Notes under the pieces: generated by a model
What the model saw: the letters and a program-made list of their open reading frames with translations, nothing else
Databases searched by the model: none
What the model was told of the DNA's origin: nothing
Shown: piece after piece, positions 34,046-44,915 of the stretch
Position numbering within the stretch: position 1 is the first letter of the stretch
How the letters are laid out: the number at the start of each line of letters is the position of its first letter
Assembly (NCBI GenBank): GCA_032622095.1
Contig: CP136061.1
Location: forward strand, 57,305,301 to 57,369,300
DNA from: Siphonodentalium dalli
Lineage: Eukaryota; Mollusca; Scaphopoda; Gadilida; Siphonodentaliidae
Reading direction: 5' to 3'
Length of the DNA: 64,000 nucleotides
Position numbers and translations under genes: made by a program

Positions 34046-34840
34046 TACCATATATGATGCATGTATAGTCCGGCCTTCCTCTATATCTATTCTCTCAACA
34101 CGAGAAAAATAACATGGAATAATTAAGCAACCTGTTTCCTCATAAGCTTAAGGAAATATAGATGAACACTTGATTTTACGGAAAGTAAAGTAAACCCTGT
34201 GTACTGTTCTCAAACATTTCTCTGGTGGAACATTTGAGTGTTTAAAGTACAGTTGTTTTAATCTCGGTGATACCAAGAGCATATTATTGTGAAAAATCAA
34301 TAAGAATAGCTTTCGGTAAATTTTTGTCAAGCTTTCCCCTGAAAATAGATAATGTTTATGAATTTCACTACTTTCACGCGATTTCAGCATGATGAATATT
34401 CCCTATTGGCACCGCAACATGGTATCATCACATCTGTTCAGTTTTGACATAAATAGTTCGGAAAAGTAAAACAAATGATGTATATAGGCGGTAGGGTAAA
34501 TTTTATCGTGATAGTTTAGCATTGTTGTATCTGACGATAACATGGGAAGTTTTTAAAGCTATAATAGTATTGATCGAAGCAAAATTGTTGAAATAATAAT
34601 GAATTAAAATGCCAAACACGTTTCATTCGTCATGAAACTTTTGGATTTTTTAGAATTATGTGAAAATAGAAAGGGATATCGCACCAGTTCTTATGTTATC
34701 GTTGCTGTACACATTCCCTGGTCATTATATATGTCAAACAGAATATCAATGACGCAAATATACAGTAACAGGCCTCTATTAGCTGACCAAAGATGGAGAA
34801 CAGATGTACGTCAAGACTCGGAGTAGTACCTCCTACTTTC
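34046..34840. other. No recognisable gene
   Basis: AT-rich. Short frames on both strands (34148-34390 minus, 34632-34826 plus) have no domain I recognise. Confidence 0.4.
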
Positions 34841-35166
34841 GCTGAAGGGGTCACTCTCACACAAAAAAGTGCTGAAGGGTACACAGGATTTTCACAATGT
34901 GCTGAAGGGTACACAGGTTTTGAAATGTCGTTCTAAAGGACGTTTAGTTTTCGTATCAGCCATGATGTCTGTTAGAGAATAATTGTTTACTTCCAATGAA
35001 TATTAAAATGCACTGAAAACAAACTGCTAATGGGTGCCATACTTTCATAAACACAATTTAAGTAACGGTGTTCGTGCAGATCACACACCCTGTGTACCCT
35101 TCAGCACATTTTCAAACCACGTGTACCCTTCAGCACTTTTGTTTTGGTGAGAGTGACCCCTTTAGC
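34841..35166. mobile_element. MITE-like element with internal repeats in its inverted ends
   Basis: Left end gctgaaggggtcactctcac; right end is the near reverse complement (gtgagagtgacccctttagc). The inverted homology continues inward for about 80 bp and includes two copies per arm of gtgctgaagggtacac. The middle is unique AT-rich sequence. The words tactttc at 34834-34840 and 35169-35175 flank the element, a possible imperfect target duplication. No open frame. Confidence 0.7.
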
Positions 35167-35413
35167 CTTACTTTCCTCAACCTTTGGACACGTTTTATAA
35201 TCGGCTATTAGTGTCACTGTGACCGACAGGAGATGCCTGACATTTTCATATATAGAAATGGAAAAAAGAGGGGAGTGCAACGAAATCGAAAACTAAGCGT
35301 CTTTTGAGAATTGGCTCAAGGACTACTAGTATGTGACGCGGATAGAGCAACGGGTGCGTTTAGCTATTCGTATCCGGAAAATTAACGTGGGCCAAACAAA
35401 ATGTTTTTTTTCG

Positions 35414-35510
35414 CAAAACATAACGCAAACGATTAGGAGTTTTGTACTTAATTAATACATCGATCGAGATTGCACGGGACGCTGAATGAGTTAGCATTAA
35501 TATCGTCCTG
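35414..35510 (+). repeat. ~97-bp dispersed direct repeat, copy 1
   Basis: Shares caaaacataacgcaaacgat, cgatcgagattgcacgggac and gttagcattaatatcgtcct with 36144-36243. It may mark ends of an unrecognised element. Confidence 0.75.
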
Positions 35511-36143
35511 TCGCTAGGGACGTGCGACAGGTTTTTTGTTTTATGTGCCATGCAACATTAAGTGCCGAAAAGGATCAACATGGCAACCGTTTAGGAAGTC
35601 ATGGATCAATCGCTAGCAACTGATGACGCTCTCCGGTGTCATTTCGACCCTTCCAAAATATGGGAACTCTTTTTTAATGTCAAAATTATCTATTTTGGCT
35701 ATATAACTATACTTTGGTACGTACGTTCTAAATCTTTTCCAAATGTATGTAAACCGCTCCTGGATCATGCCTCACAAATCTTATATCATGATGGACGAGG
35801 AAACCTGTACCTGTACAAATTGGGCAACAGAACTATAAACCACCTCCATATCTTTAATATGTCTTGCAGCTACGTTCCTGTTCCATCACGATATGCACAC
35901 ACCTGTTTTATACACATATCACATGAAAAATTATATGTATAGCGGCAGAATGATCATTCACTTTACTATTCTATATCCTTTGTTGACTTGTTGATAGCCG
36001 AGGGGTCACTCTCTGTTACCAGTCGACACTTCATATACTAGTATTTTCCTGCTAGTCCGGGGAGGGGCGGTGTGGTGCTGTGCACCCAGTTTGAAGTTAT
36101 TAGTTCTGGCATCCGCTTTGCCATGCTGGCATAAACCATAAAA
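35511..36143. other. No recognisable gene
   Basis: Lies between the two copies of the 97-bp direct repeat. The plus-strand frame 35601-35942 (113 codons) has no family that I recognise and ordinary composition. Confidence 0.35.
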
Positions 36144-36243
36144 CAAAACATAACGCAAACGATTAGGAATTTTGTTCTTTAGCATTAATACATCGATCGA
36201 GATTGCACGGGACGCTGAATGAGTTAGCATTAATATCGTCCTG
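36144..36243 (+). repeat. ~100-bp dispersed direct repeat, copy 2
   Basis: Same orientation as 35414-35510, about 730 bp away. The copies differ mainly by an 'agcatt' duplication in the middle. Confidence 0.75.
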
Positions 36244-36539
36244 CCGGTTAGATCATGCCATGAATCTCTACTCCGGCTAAAACCCGTAGAGATCATATTC
36301 CACCAGTACAAAACCTGGGAACTTTTTGAAGTTTTGACAGGGAACCTTATAAAATCGAAAAAATAACACAGGGAATATATTTGTTTGCTATTATCTGTTT
36401 CTTAATAATGTTCTTCACTGTAGGTGAGGGTCCCAACTCGAAATTTCACGATTTAAGTGACATTGTGAACGATTTTTCTTTGCGTTTCTTACTGTACAAT
36501 TATGGATTTGTTTCCTGGGTATTTGGTACTAACTGTGAT

Positions 36540-36995
36540 TAAACTACTACCAATGCTAATTGTTTTCAGCAATGGTCACCAAACTGCTTGCCAAGAAACT
36601 GCATCTACTTTAGCTATTCCAATTTTCCTCCAATTGTTATACAAGGCATTTTCCATCAAACTGATAACATGTTTTGCTTATCATCAAGAGGTGTCCACAG
36701 TGTTGGAAATTGCCTCGCTGTACTCATACGATCAACACGAACTGGTCACTTTTTTTTCAGAGACAATAAATACCACTTATTAGATTCTCATTCTAATGGT
36801 ATTGGTGGTCTATCAGGTATTGGTGGAACATCAATACTTGTGTGCTTTGATACGTTCAATGACTTGATTTCACACATGTATACTTTCTACTTAAGTCGAT
36901 CAATTACTACTGATTCTCAATTTGATATATTACCTGTTGAAATTGTCAGTTACACAGCACAATTGTTCAACAACCAAAATCAATTGACAGACTGA
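36540..36995 (+). pseudogene. Decayed cysteine-protease-like domain of a transposon ORF (tentative)
   Basis: The frame contains SVGNCLAVLIR, then FFRDNKYHLLDSHSNGIGG and GTSILVCFDTFNDLISHMY, then QFDILPVEI. The 'fRDn..yyLlDSHSr...G....GtsvLl.F....L...i' pattern recalls the herpes-tegument/OTU-type cysteine protease (deubiquitinase-like) domains in large ORFs of some animal transposons, including Helitron relatives; the DSH would hold the catalytic Asp and His. Upstream residues around ACQET and a second frame (36502-36783) suggest the start is frame-shifted. The next ~1.2 kb is Lys/Arg-rich, as expected of such ORFs. No helicase or Rep domain is seen. Assignment is from motif memory only and quite uncertain. 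Confidence 0.4.
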
Positions 36996-37029
36996 TATTT
37001 TGCTGACCAGAATATTAAACTGAAGAAAC

Positions 37030-38235
37030 TGAAGAAAGTTTGTAAACAAATTTATCTAGAAGAGAACATATTAAGAAATACAAAGCAAATCAGACGAAGA
37101 ATGTTGAATTTAGATCAGTTGAGCGAAACAGAGAAATGAAAAATAAACAGAACAGGAGATCTATTAAATCATACCGAAAAAAGGAAAGAGTGATGGAAAC
37201 AAAATCTACACAGAAAATCAGATCAATTGAATCTTACAGAAAAAAAGGAACGATTGATAGAAATGAAAAATAAAACAAAATTAATTGAGATTGAATGATA
37301 TCACAAGTCCCAACATCAGATCTATCGAAAAATAAATAAAAACAGAAAAGTAGATCAATTGAATCATACCGTAAAAAAGAAAGAGTGATGCAAACAAAAT
37401 CTAAAGGAAGAGTGATGCAAACAAAATCTAAAGGAAGAGTGATGCAAACAAAACCTAAAGAAAGAGTGACGCAAACAAAATCTAAAGAAAGAGTGATGGA
37501 AACAAAATCAAACAGAAAGAGTGATGCAAACAAAATCTAAAGAAAGAGTGATGGAAACAAAATCTAAAGAAAGAGTGATTGAAACAAAATCTAACGAAAA
37601 AGTGATGCAAACAAAATAAAAAAAAAAGAGTGATGCAAACAAAATCTAAAGAAAGAGTGATGCAAACAAAATGTAAAGAAAGAGTGATGCAAACAAAATC
37701 TCAAAAGAAAGAGTGATGCAAACAAAATATAAAAAGAAAGAGTGATGCAAATAATTTTTTTTTTAAAAGAGTGATGAAAACAAAACCTAAAGGAGTGATG
37801 CAAACAAAATCTAAAGAAAGAGTGATGGAAACAGAATCTAAAGAAAGAGTGTTGGAAACAAAATCTAAAGAAAGAGTGATGCAAACAAAATCTAAAGAAA
37901 GAGTGATGCAAACAAAATCTAAAGAAAGAGTGATGCAAACAAAATCTAAAGAAAGAGTGATGCAAACAAAATCTAAAGAAAGAGTCAAACAAAATCTAAA
38001 GAAAGAGTGATGCAAACAAAATCTAAAGAAAGAGTGATGCAAACAAAATATAATCAGAAAAGGCGATTGACTGAATCTTACAGAAAAACAAATGATTGAT
38101 GTAAATGAAAAATTAAAAAAGAATTGAGATTGAATGATACCACATGTACCAAAAGCAGATATATCGAAAATAAATCGAGACAAAGTAGATAAATTGAATC
38201 ATACCGAACAAACGAAAGAGTGATGGAAACAAAAA
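37030..38235 (+). pseudogene. Lys/Arg-rich repeat region, decayed ORF with expanded minisatellite
   Basis: Peptides such as VEFRSVERNREMKNK and RSIESYRKKERVMETKS occur in alternating frames. This short basic-repeat style follows protease-like domains in some animal transposon ORFs. A block with agatcaattgaatc(t/a)ta, then gattgaatgata(t/c)cac...agat(c/a)tatcgaaaa occurs on both sides of the minisatellite (about 37205-37395 and 38055-38235), so the array has grown between two copies of a larger repeat. Many stops: not a functional gene. Confidence 0.45.
37380..38050 (+). repeat. 27-bp minisatellite encoding KERVMQTKS-type units
   Basis: More than 20 copies of aaagaaagagtgatgcaaac followed by aaaatct. 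Twenty-seven is nine codons; in the cleanest part (37771-38010) the frame reads KERVMQTKS repeated. Elsewhere 1-3-base indels and a T run near 37753 break phase. The Phe/His/Cys-rich minus-strand frames are translations of the same array and are not genes. Confidence 0.9.
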
Positions 38236-38524
38236 CGGAACAAAAATGAGATTGAATGACACCACCTATGCAGAGACACCGCTCCTGCAATATAATATGC
38301 GGAATTAGCGACCATACATATTATAAATGGCCAATACTTGTAAAAACATAACCCTACACCCTAAACTGTCTCTAGTCACATTTTGCTCTTCCGCTAGTCC
38401 AAGCGTTTGTTGTAGAAAACACCACAACTGTGAAAAAGATGATAAAAGCATGAAATTTGGCACATATGTTCCCTATAAGCTACTGCTAATTATCTCATGT
38501 GGCGACATTCGCGACAGGCTCTTG

Positions 38525-39010
38525 TTAGCAACGGTTGCTAGGCAACTACCCGGCATCGAATTAATGAATATGACTGATATTATGTGAGTTATAAACTAAA
38601 CTACGTCGTGTACCATTTTTATGGTGAAAATAATTGTGGTCAGTTTTGACCTGACTGACAAGTTACCATATTTCTCACTTACAGGGGATGACGGTTGCTA
38701 GGGACACACCCAAAATCTAAAAATGCACGTTTGACTGATATTATGGTAGCTTTAACAAACTGAACTACACAAAATAGCACTTTTATGTTGAAAACAATTA
38801 TAATAGTTATTACTGTTGAGCTGGCTGAAAAAATACCATGTAATTCTTACTTATATGAGTGGTAACATGAGTGGTAACTGTTGCCAGTGTCAATCCCGAA
38901 ATACAAAAATGCACATATGACTGATATTATGGTAGTTTTAACTAAACTCGTTTTTTTATGGTGAAAATAATTATAAATGTTGTTAATGTGAACCTAACGA
39001 GAATGTGCTA
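38525..39010 (+). repeat. Three diverged ~185-bp tandem repeats
   Basis: Each unit contains a cggttgctag/tgttgccagt-type word, atgactgatattatg(g)tag, aactaaact and tttatggtgaaaataatta. Units begin near 38525, 38690 and 38870. The frame at 38330-38587 just upstream has no recognised domain. Confidence 0.65.
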
Positions 39011-39253
39011 CAAATTTAGTTTTCATATGGGTACAATTATCCGTTATGCTCCATCAATTCAGATATCGGGAATTCAAAGTGAGAGTTGAAAAGTTGTTGC
39101 TTATATTTAAGGCATGACCATAATAATTATACAAGCCATATATAGACCCAGTTAGCCATGTATAATACAAGTCACGGACCCACTGTACTATATATGAAGA
39201 ACATAGGGTCAGCCACCAATATGTTAGCCATGGACCTAGCCTACAATAGTTAG

Positions 39254-39275
39254 GTCTTGACTTGACTTGAAACAT
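39254..39275 (-). other. 3' tail of the minus-strand LINE, (TCAAG)n
   Basis: On the minus strand the sequence runs ...aataaaatatgtttcaagtcaagtcaagac. A short repeat tail after an AATAAA word fits the 3' end of the LINE that extends up to 43345. Confidence 0.55.
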
Positions 39276-39779
39276 ATTTTATTTGCATAATATACAAAAG
39301 GGATTGGGGCACACGTTTTTGCAACTTATGAATCCCCTCTCCTAATACAATATAATAACACACATGTGATCAAGATGACGGTACAAACGTATTTACATGG
39401 TGATAAGTTATGAGAGATATAGTGTGTAGCGCCTTCCAGCGATGGTCAGACATGAGGTTGTTTCTTAGCTGTGAGAAAATTCGTATGTAATGAATGTCAC
39501 TACATTATGAATTTTGGTATGATTGACAAGTGCCAATATATTATCTATTCTTAGTACTTTTATGTTGGCTGTAAAATATAATGGTACACTTGATTTGTTT
39601 TTTTATTTTTGTTATTGTTATTGTTTTGTTTTTTTAAGTATAGATTCGCAAATAAAATAAATATAACCATTTGGGGTCGAACGCTTAGTCGCTGCAATAT
39701 ATCGCTGTGTGATGGAAAATAGTTTCATATTTTTTTGGGACGAGATATAACGTATTCCGCACATGAGTTCCGAAATATT

Positions 39780-40802
39780 GCTTATTTTGAAATTTTCGCG
39801 GGTTAGTTTCTCAAAGAAAACCGAGCGCTCACGTTGTTACAATGGGCACATGAAGAAATAGTGATAGGCGTCTTCAGATCGATTTCCACATGAGCATGCG
39901 GGGCTGCCAGTGATATAATTGTTGAACATATCACATCTGAGTTCACTGCACAAATTACGTATGCGACAGTGAGAAATGTTGTATTTTCTGCGTCCAGCAT
40001 AGACATGCAGAGGGGGGCTGAATGTGGGATCTATATGGTACAAGTTGGTTTTAAAGGTAGAAAATTGATCAGCATCGGTGATTACTTTGGGAAGCTTATT
40101 CCATTATATGACCATCGCTGGAAACAAATGACTGTTTGAAGTGTTCAGTATTGCAATAGTATGAATAATATTTACCGGGGCGTCTTATTATTATCTTCAA
40201 CATCATGTGATCTGGGGGGAAGTGTATTGGCTAGATAAGAGGGGGCTAAATTATTTATTTTATAGAGTGCCTGAAGTTTATGTAGTTGACGTCGTTTATT
40301 GAGTGAGGCCATCCAACCTCCTATAATACCGTGTTGCCCGAAGCAGAACGGGTGGTACCGCGACTATCCGTCCAGCGTCGATATGAAGCCAGTCAAGCTT
40401 CTCTAACATATATTTTGAAGCATTGTCCCAAACGGCGTCTGAATAATCAAATAAGGGTAAAATATATGTTTTGTAAATAATTTCAATGGTTTTCCGGTTA
40501 AGTTGATATTAAATCTGTCGGAGTCGAGACAGGCGCGATGCAATTCTTTTAACAGACCCGTCAATGTGTGCGTTCCATTTGAGATTTGATTGGAGTTCCA
40601 GACCTAATTGTATAAACTTGTCCACGAAGTCGATTGAATTTCCTACAAAATTGAGATTTGGTTTCACTGTTGAGACCGCAACAAATGAAAAGGACATGCC
40701 AACTGTTTAGTTTGGTTGAAGCTGACCAGCCAGTTTAGGGACCACGCTGTAATTTTGTCTAAATCGCTGTTCATAGTATGTTCAAGTATATTAAGATCAA
40801 AG
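39780..40802 (-). pseudogene. Jockey/CR1-like LINE: RT thumb and C-terminal domain
   Basis: Minus strand. From 40800: NILEHTMNSDLDKITAWS, then NWLVSFNQTK and a KFIQLGLELQ..LKWNAHID region (to 40509), which is the post-YADD part of a LINE RT. Further on, a frame at 40043-39803 carries KYNISHCRIRNLC and CSCGNRSEDAYHYFFMCPL, the terminal Cys/His motif of this LINE group. Frames change several times and stops intervene. It continues the RT of 41808-42853, from which it is separated by an insertion. Confidence 0.75.
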
Positions 40803-41782
40803 TTTCTCCATGCCCACTCAATGCATTCACCCAATAAACACCCGACATAAACAACGTATAAATAAAAACACAATTATTTATTTACTACATTTATTCAAAT
40901 TTTGGAACAAGGGTCGGAACGACCACCACGGGATTTATGACGTCATACAGCAAACCGTTCACTTTTAAAACATTCCTCAGACTAACGAATCATGCCGACA
41001 AGGCAACTATCCCTCAACATGGGAAACAGAAACCACGAAGGCACATTAAGAATTATCACCCTGCAGCCACCGAGGCTTCCAACCTCGATAACAAGAGGTG
41101 GTGTCGACTTTATAAATTAGACGAACAACAGTTACTTACTGGCAACCAACGAGGTGCCTGCCACAAAAGCGACAACACAGCCATTTGGCATTTGAAGAAA
41201 CTTCGCTTCAACGGCAAACATTAGCCACAACTACGTGAAACCAGATTCTATCCGCGTAGCACTTTAAATACACACACCAAACATGCTATAAACAAGCAGA
41301 CGACATCAGACGTGCCATAACATTGGATCGGAAATCCTTAACACGGTAAGTAACATAACTTATCTCAAACATCACTATGTAGAAATCATCCTCAACATCT
41401 CGAACATTTTACTGAATCACACCATCTCGTCCAAAAAGAATGACGAATGCCGACGAGGCGAAATTTTCCAGGAAGAAACCTCTATCATAGTCAACGAACA
41501 TCTATAAAATATAAAACATAGCATACAGAGCATTGAACAGGTAATGTGAAACATGGTCATAAATCTTAAACTACCTGTACTTTAAATTGTCAAAATGGCT
41601 ACCTCCCGCGAACGTGGTCTGACCCAAAGAGGAAATGCCGAGTCATTTTCTCCGTATATATACACACCACATCGGATTATCTCCCTTGATCTTTACTATA
41701 TTAGAATTACCACCCTTGATCTCCAAACTTTCAGAGTTAATAACCTTATTGTGGGAATGCATTAACCCATCGCATGGAGAAA
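40803..41782. mobile_element. Putative ~980-bp DNA element with imperfect terminal inverted repeats, inserted in a LINE
   Basis: Left end tttctccatgcccactcaat (40803 on) and right end the near reverse complement (attaacccatcgcatggaga, up to 41782). Homology extends about 35 bp inward through gcattc.ccca(c)aataa. The element sits exactly where the LINE RT is interrupted. A 95-codon frame (40937-41224) lies inside and has no recognised domain. I found no clear target-site duplication, so the class is open. Confidence 0.5.
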
Positions 41783-41807
41783 ATAATTCCCGCTTAATTC
41801 AATGACT

Positions 41808-42853
41808 TCAAACATCGGAAATTACATGACTGTTCGTGAGACAGGTGTCGTCGGCATACATTCTCGTTATTGATTCAATGCCGTCGGTTAAATCATTTAT
41901 ATAGACTAAGAACAAAAACGGACACAGGATATACCCTTGTGGAACTCCCGCTGGGATGACCTCATATTTTGAAAATGTATCATTGATAACGACCCTTTGC
42001 GTCCGATTTTCTAGATAGTTTTCTATCCAATTTAAAATATTTCCTTCCAATCCATAAGCATTTAATTTGTGTATCAATCCCCTGTGCCAAACCCTTTCAA
42101 AGGCTTTGGAAATATCACAGAATATAGAACATGTAAATAGTCCTTTGTCAAGGGATTGACACAGGCTGTGATATATGTCTAATATTTGGTATGTTGTACT
42201 ATGACCTGTGAGAAAGCCTGATTGATGGAAATACAAATTCAATGAAAAATTTACTAATCTGTTACAAAATCACTTTCTCAAATATTTTAGCCACACATGG
42301 TAGAAGGGAAATTGGTCGGTAATTTTTGGCGTCCGCGGGATCATCTTTTTGAAAATCGGGATCACGTTTGCTGATTTCCAGGACTCTGGGAATTTCTCTG
42401 AGTTGTAAGATTTCCTGAATAGAAGGACGAGTGGGAGAGCTATTGATTTTGCTGCTTCCCGGAACATTCTAGCACTAATCCCATCATGCCCATGGGCTTT
42501 GTTAAGTTTAAAAGATTAATGGCTGATTCAACCTCTGATTCTGTGAAAATCAAATCTGGCATGGTGTTTGCAGTACGCTTCGGAAAATGAGGCAAGTTAT
42601 GGTTGGTATCATTAATGGTGAATTTCGCAATAAAGCTTTCGTTTAAAATTTTATCTTTTTCGACATCATCAATTGCATATGTCTTACTGTTGGCAGGGAT
42701 AGTGCCGGAAGAACTGTATACTGGGGGGATGTTTTTTGCTCGTTTCTTGTTTAGTATGTAATGTATTATTCTCCAAAAGTCTCGTGGGTTAGATGCTTCT
42801 CTTATTCGTTCTTCTATATTTTCTTCAAATTTGATTTTCGCCTGCTTCTTCAT
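41808..42853 (-). pseudogene. Jockey/CR1-like LINE reverse transcriptase core
   Basis: Minus strand. Order of motifs: a DFWRIIHYILNKKR linker (42853 on), REAAKSIALPLVLLF, WKSANVIPIFKK, then HQSGFLTGHSTTYQIL, IFCDISKAFERVWH (first catalytic Asp), VPAGVPQG-like sequence, LFLVYINDL and MYADDT (second catalytic box, about 41835). Three frames are needed: 42853-42440, 42467-42270 and 42242-41808. Frame breaks near 42450 and 42260 inactivate it. The family is seen in many invertebrate genomes as the 'mobile element jockey' polymerase. Confidence 0.8.
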
Positions 42854-43129
42854 GTTATTGACTTTGTTCCTTATGTTTTTGTATGTTCTCAGACTTCAGG
42901 GTTATTTGCCTTCATGGCTTTTTTCCTTACTCTGTCACGTTTTCGTATCTCAAAACGGACATCCGAATGAACCAAAACTTTTGTCCGAGGTTCTTACTGT
43001 AACGTATAATTGTGGAATTGTTTTCGCCATTATGGACAGGAATTCTAGTTGAAAGTTATTTGGCAGCTGTGTTAACATCAGGTGCTCTTGTTATGAGGTC
43101 ATCCCAGTCGACATGCATGGGCAAGTAGA

Positions 43130-43345
43130 TTATTTGCACGAGAAAAATTTCCCATTTCTGTAGTTCCATACTTGTCTTAGAAATGATGCTGCGGTCGTAT
43201 TTTGAAATGATATTGTGGCATATACACCTAGGTGGTCTGAAACTCCGAGATCTAGGACATCGGCGTCTATTAAACGGAGTGAGTTTGAGGTAAAAATTGG
43301 GTCAAGCAATGTACTTGAGGTGCTGGTCACTGTTAGGTTAGGACG
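43130..43345 (-). pseudogene. C-terminal end of the LINE AP endonuclease
   Basis: Minus strand: TVTSTSSTLLDPIF and VLDLGVSDHLGVYATI. The SDH is the conserved catalytic block at the end of APE-type LINE endonucleases and the spacing to the RT is normal. The domain is cut at about 43345, where minisatellite sequence begins, so the N-terminal half is missing. Confidence 0.75.
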
Positions 43346-43652
43346 CATGCACATATACATGGTCATGGGACCCATGTCCATGCAAATAGACTATGGACGT
43401 AGGATATGTGTAGTCCATGCACCAGACCGCTTCATATAAGCCCTTATATATTGACCTTGGATCCGGACATCTATAGACTATAGGCATACACCATTTAAGC
43501 ACGATGTTAGACGGGATATACCTGGTCATCGAGGCCACAATGGAGCGATGCCGTGTTATTGAAATACAATGGTATACTCTATGGCGATGGACCCAGCCCA
43601 TTATACATGTTGTATGACATCTACGCTGCATGGCCAAGGACCATGACACTGC

Positions 43653-43686
<34 letters not shown>

Positions 43687-44335
43687 TGGACCGATGTCAC
43701 ATATATGCAGGTTAAGGATGGAGGCCCCTATAAATAGCCCATACACGCATGGCACTGTATGTTGGCCATGGACACATGCCCATATGTGTAGACCATGGAC
43801 CAAGGCCGATATATGTATGTCATATAACATTGTACCCAGGCATATGCCTAAGCAGGTGTCTATATGTAACATACGGACCCACCCCCTTATACATGATATA
43901 TCTACACCAAATATCCAGGCACGTTTAAGTAGTGCTAATACCCAGGTGACTATAATTATATGTATACATTGGATACAGGTGCCTTTAGGTAGAACATGCA
44001 TGGACACATGTCCCTAAATATAAGCTACGAAACCGGCGTTATTAGTCAGTTCGTAGATTCACATATTATGCTGGTAGGCAATGGACTGATCCACATTTAT
44101 AGGAGACACATGGACCCCAGGCCCTACGGGTAAGTCATGGACCAAAATGCCTGTGCATGGATCCACGTCTCTATATGCATGCCATATAGTTAGCCCGTTT
44201 TCAGCCATTTTCAGCCCTATAGTATGGAGGTCCCTATAGATAGGCCGTATGCACCACTGTTGCTTGGTTATGGTCCCATGCTCACATAGGTAGGACATTG
44301 AGACGGGCCACTGTGGACATCCCATGTATCCAGGC
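43346..44335. repeat. Degenerate ~60-75-bp minisatellite with 'ccatggac' words
   Basis: Words such as ggccatggacacatg, agaccatggaccaaggcc, agtcatggaccaaaatgcc and tatggtcccatgctcacata recur, with tatatgtat/tatatgca spacers. Frames on both strands (up to 154 codons) follow the repeat. In style it resembles the minisatellite at 9821-12225, though the unit differs. Confidence 0.6.
43653..43687 (+). repeat. (TA)n microsatellite
   Basis: About 16 uninterrupted AT dinucleotides after an imperfect start. Confidence 0.9.
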
Positions 44336-44915
44336 TGATTTCGTTATGCCTTATTCAAAAGTTATGAGCTTATTACCAGGAATTTATATGTATGATATGA
44401 ACCCATCCCATAAATGTACATGTTACATGACTATCTAGGTTATAATCACAGCCACGCATACGCCATGGACACGTGTGAACATGACGTGTAGTGCAATTAC
44501 ACATGTGCCTATCTAGCTATGAACTCATGACATATGTGGGTCAATATTGAAAAAGGTGCAAAATGGTGTTACTTGGGTTGACATGAACATGCCAGTTAGC
44601 ACACTAATAACCTGGAATAATTGTATTTTGGTGGTATCATCAGGGGTTACTTAAAAGTGTTATAAGTGAACTTATTCAGATTCCAAATTTATTCCAAGCT
44701 CAGTATCAGAGTCACATACCAGTTTTTTTTATGTGACTGGTCATACCAACCTAATTTCATGAGAAATTCTCAAGATAAATATATAGCAAATGATTGGTAT
44801 TTATTATTTTTATTTATCATATAAAACTCTGCTCTTTGTGAAATAAATCACAAATACATGTGACAAGACATCATATTTCATATTTTTACTTGTTTTGCAC
44901 CGTTACTGATTTATG

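Noticed and set aside
37234-38183. Minus-strand Phe/His/Cys-rich frames up to 160 codons
   Set aside because: Antisense translations of the 27-bp minisatellite.
43338-44325. Frames up to 154 codons on both strands
   Set aside because: Minisatellite translations, with no domain.
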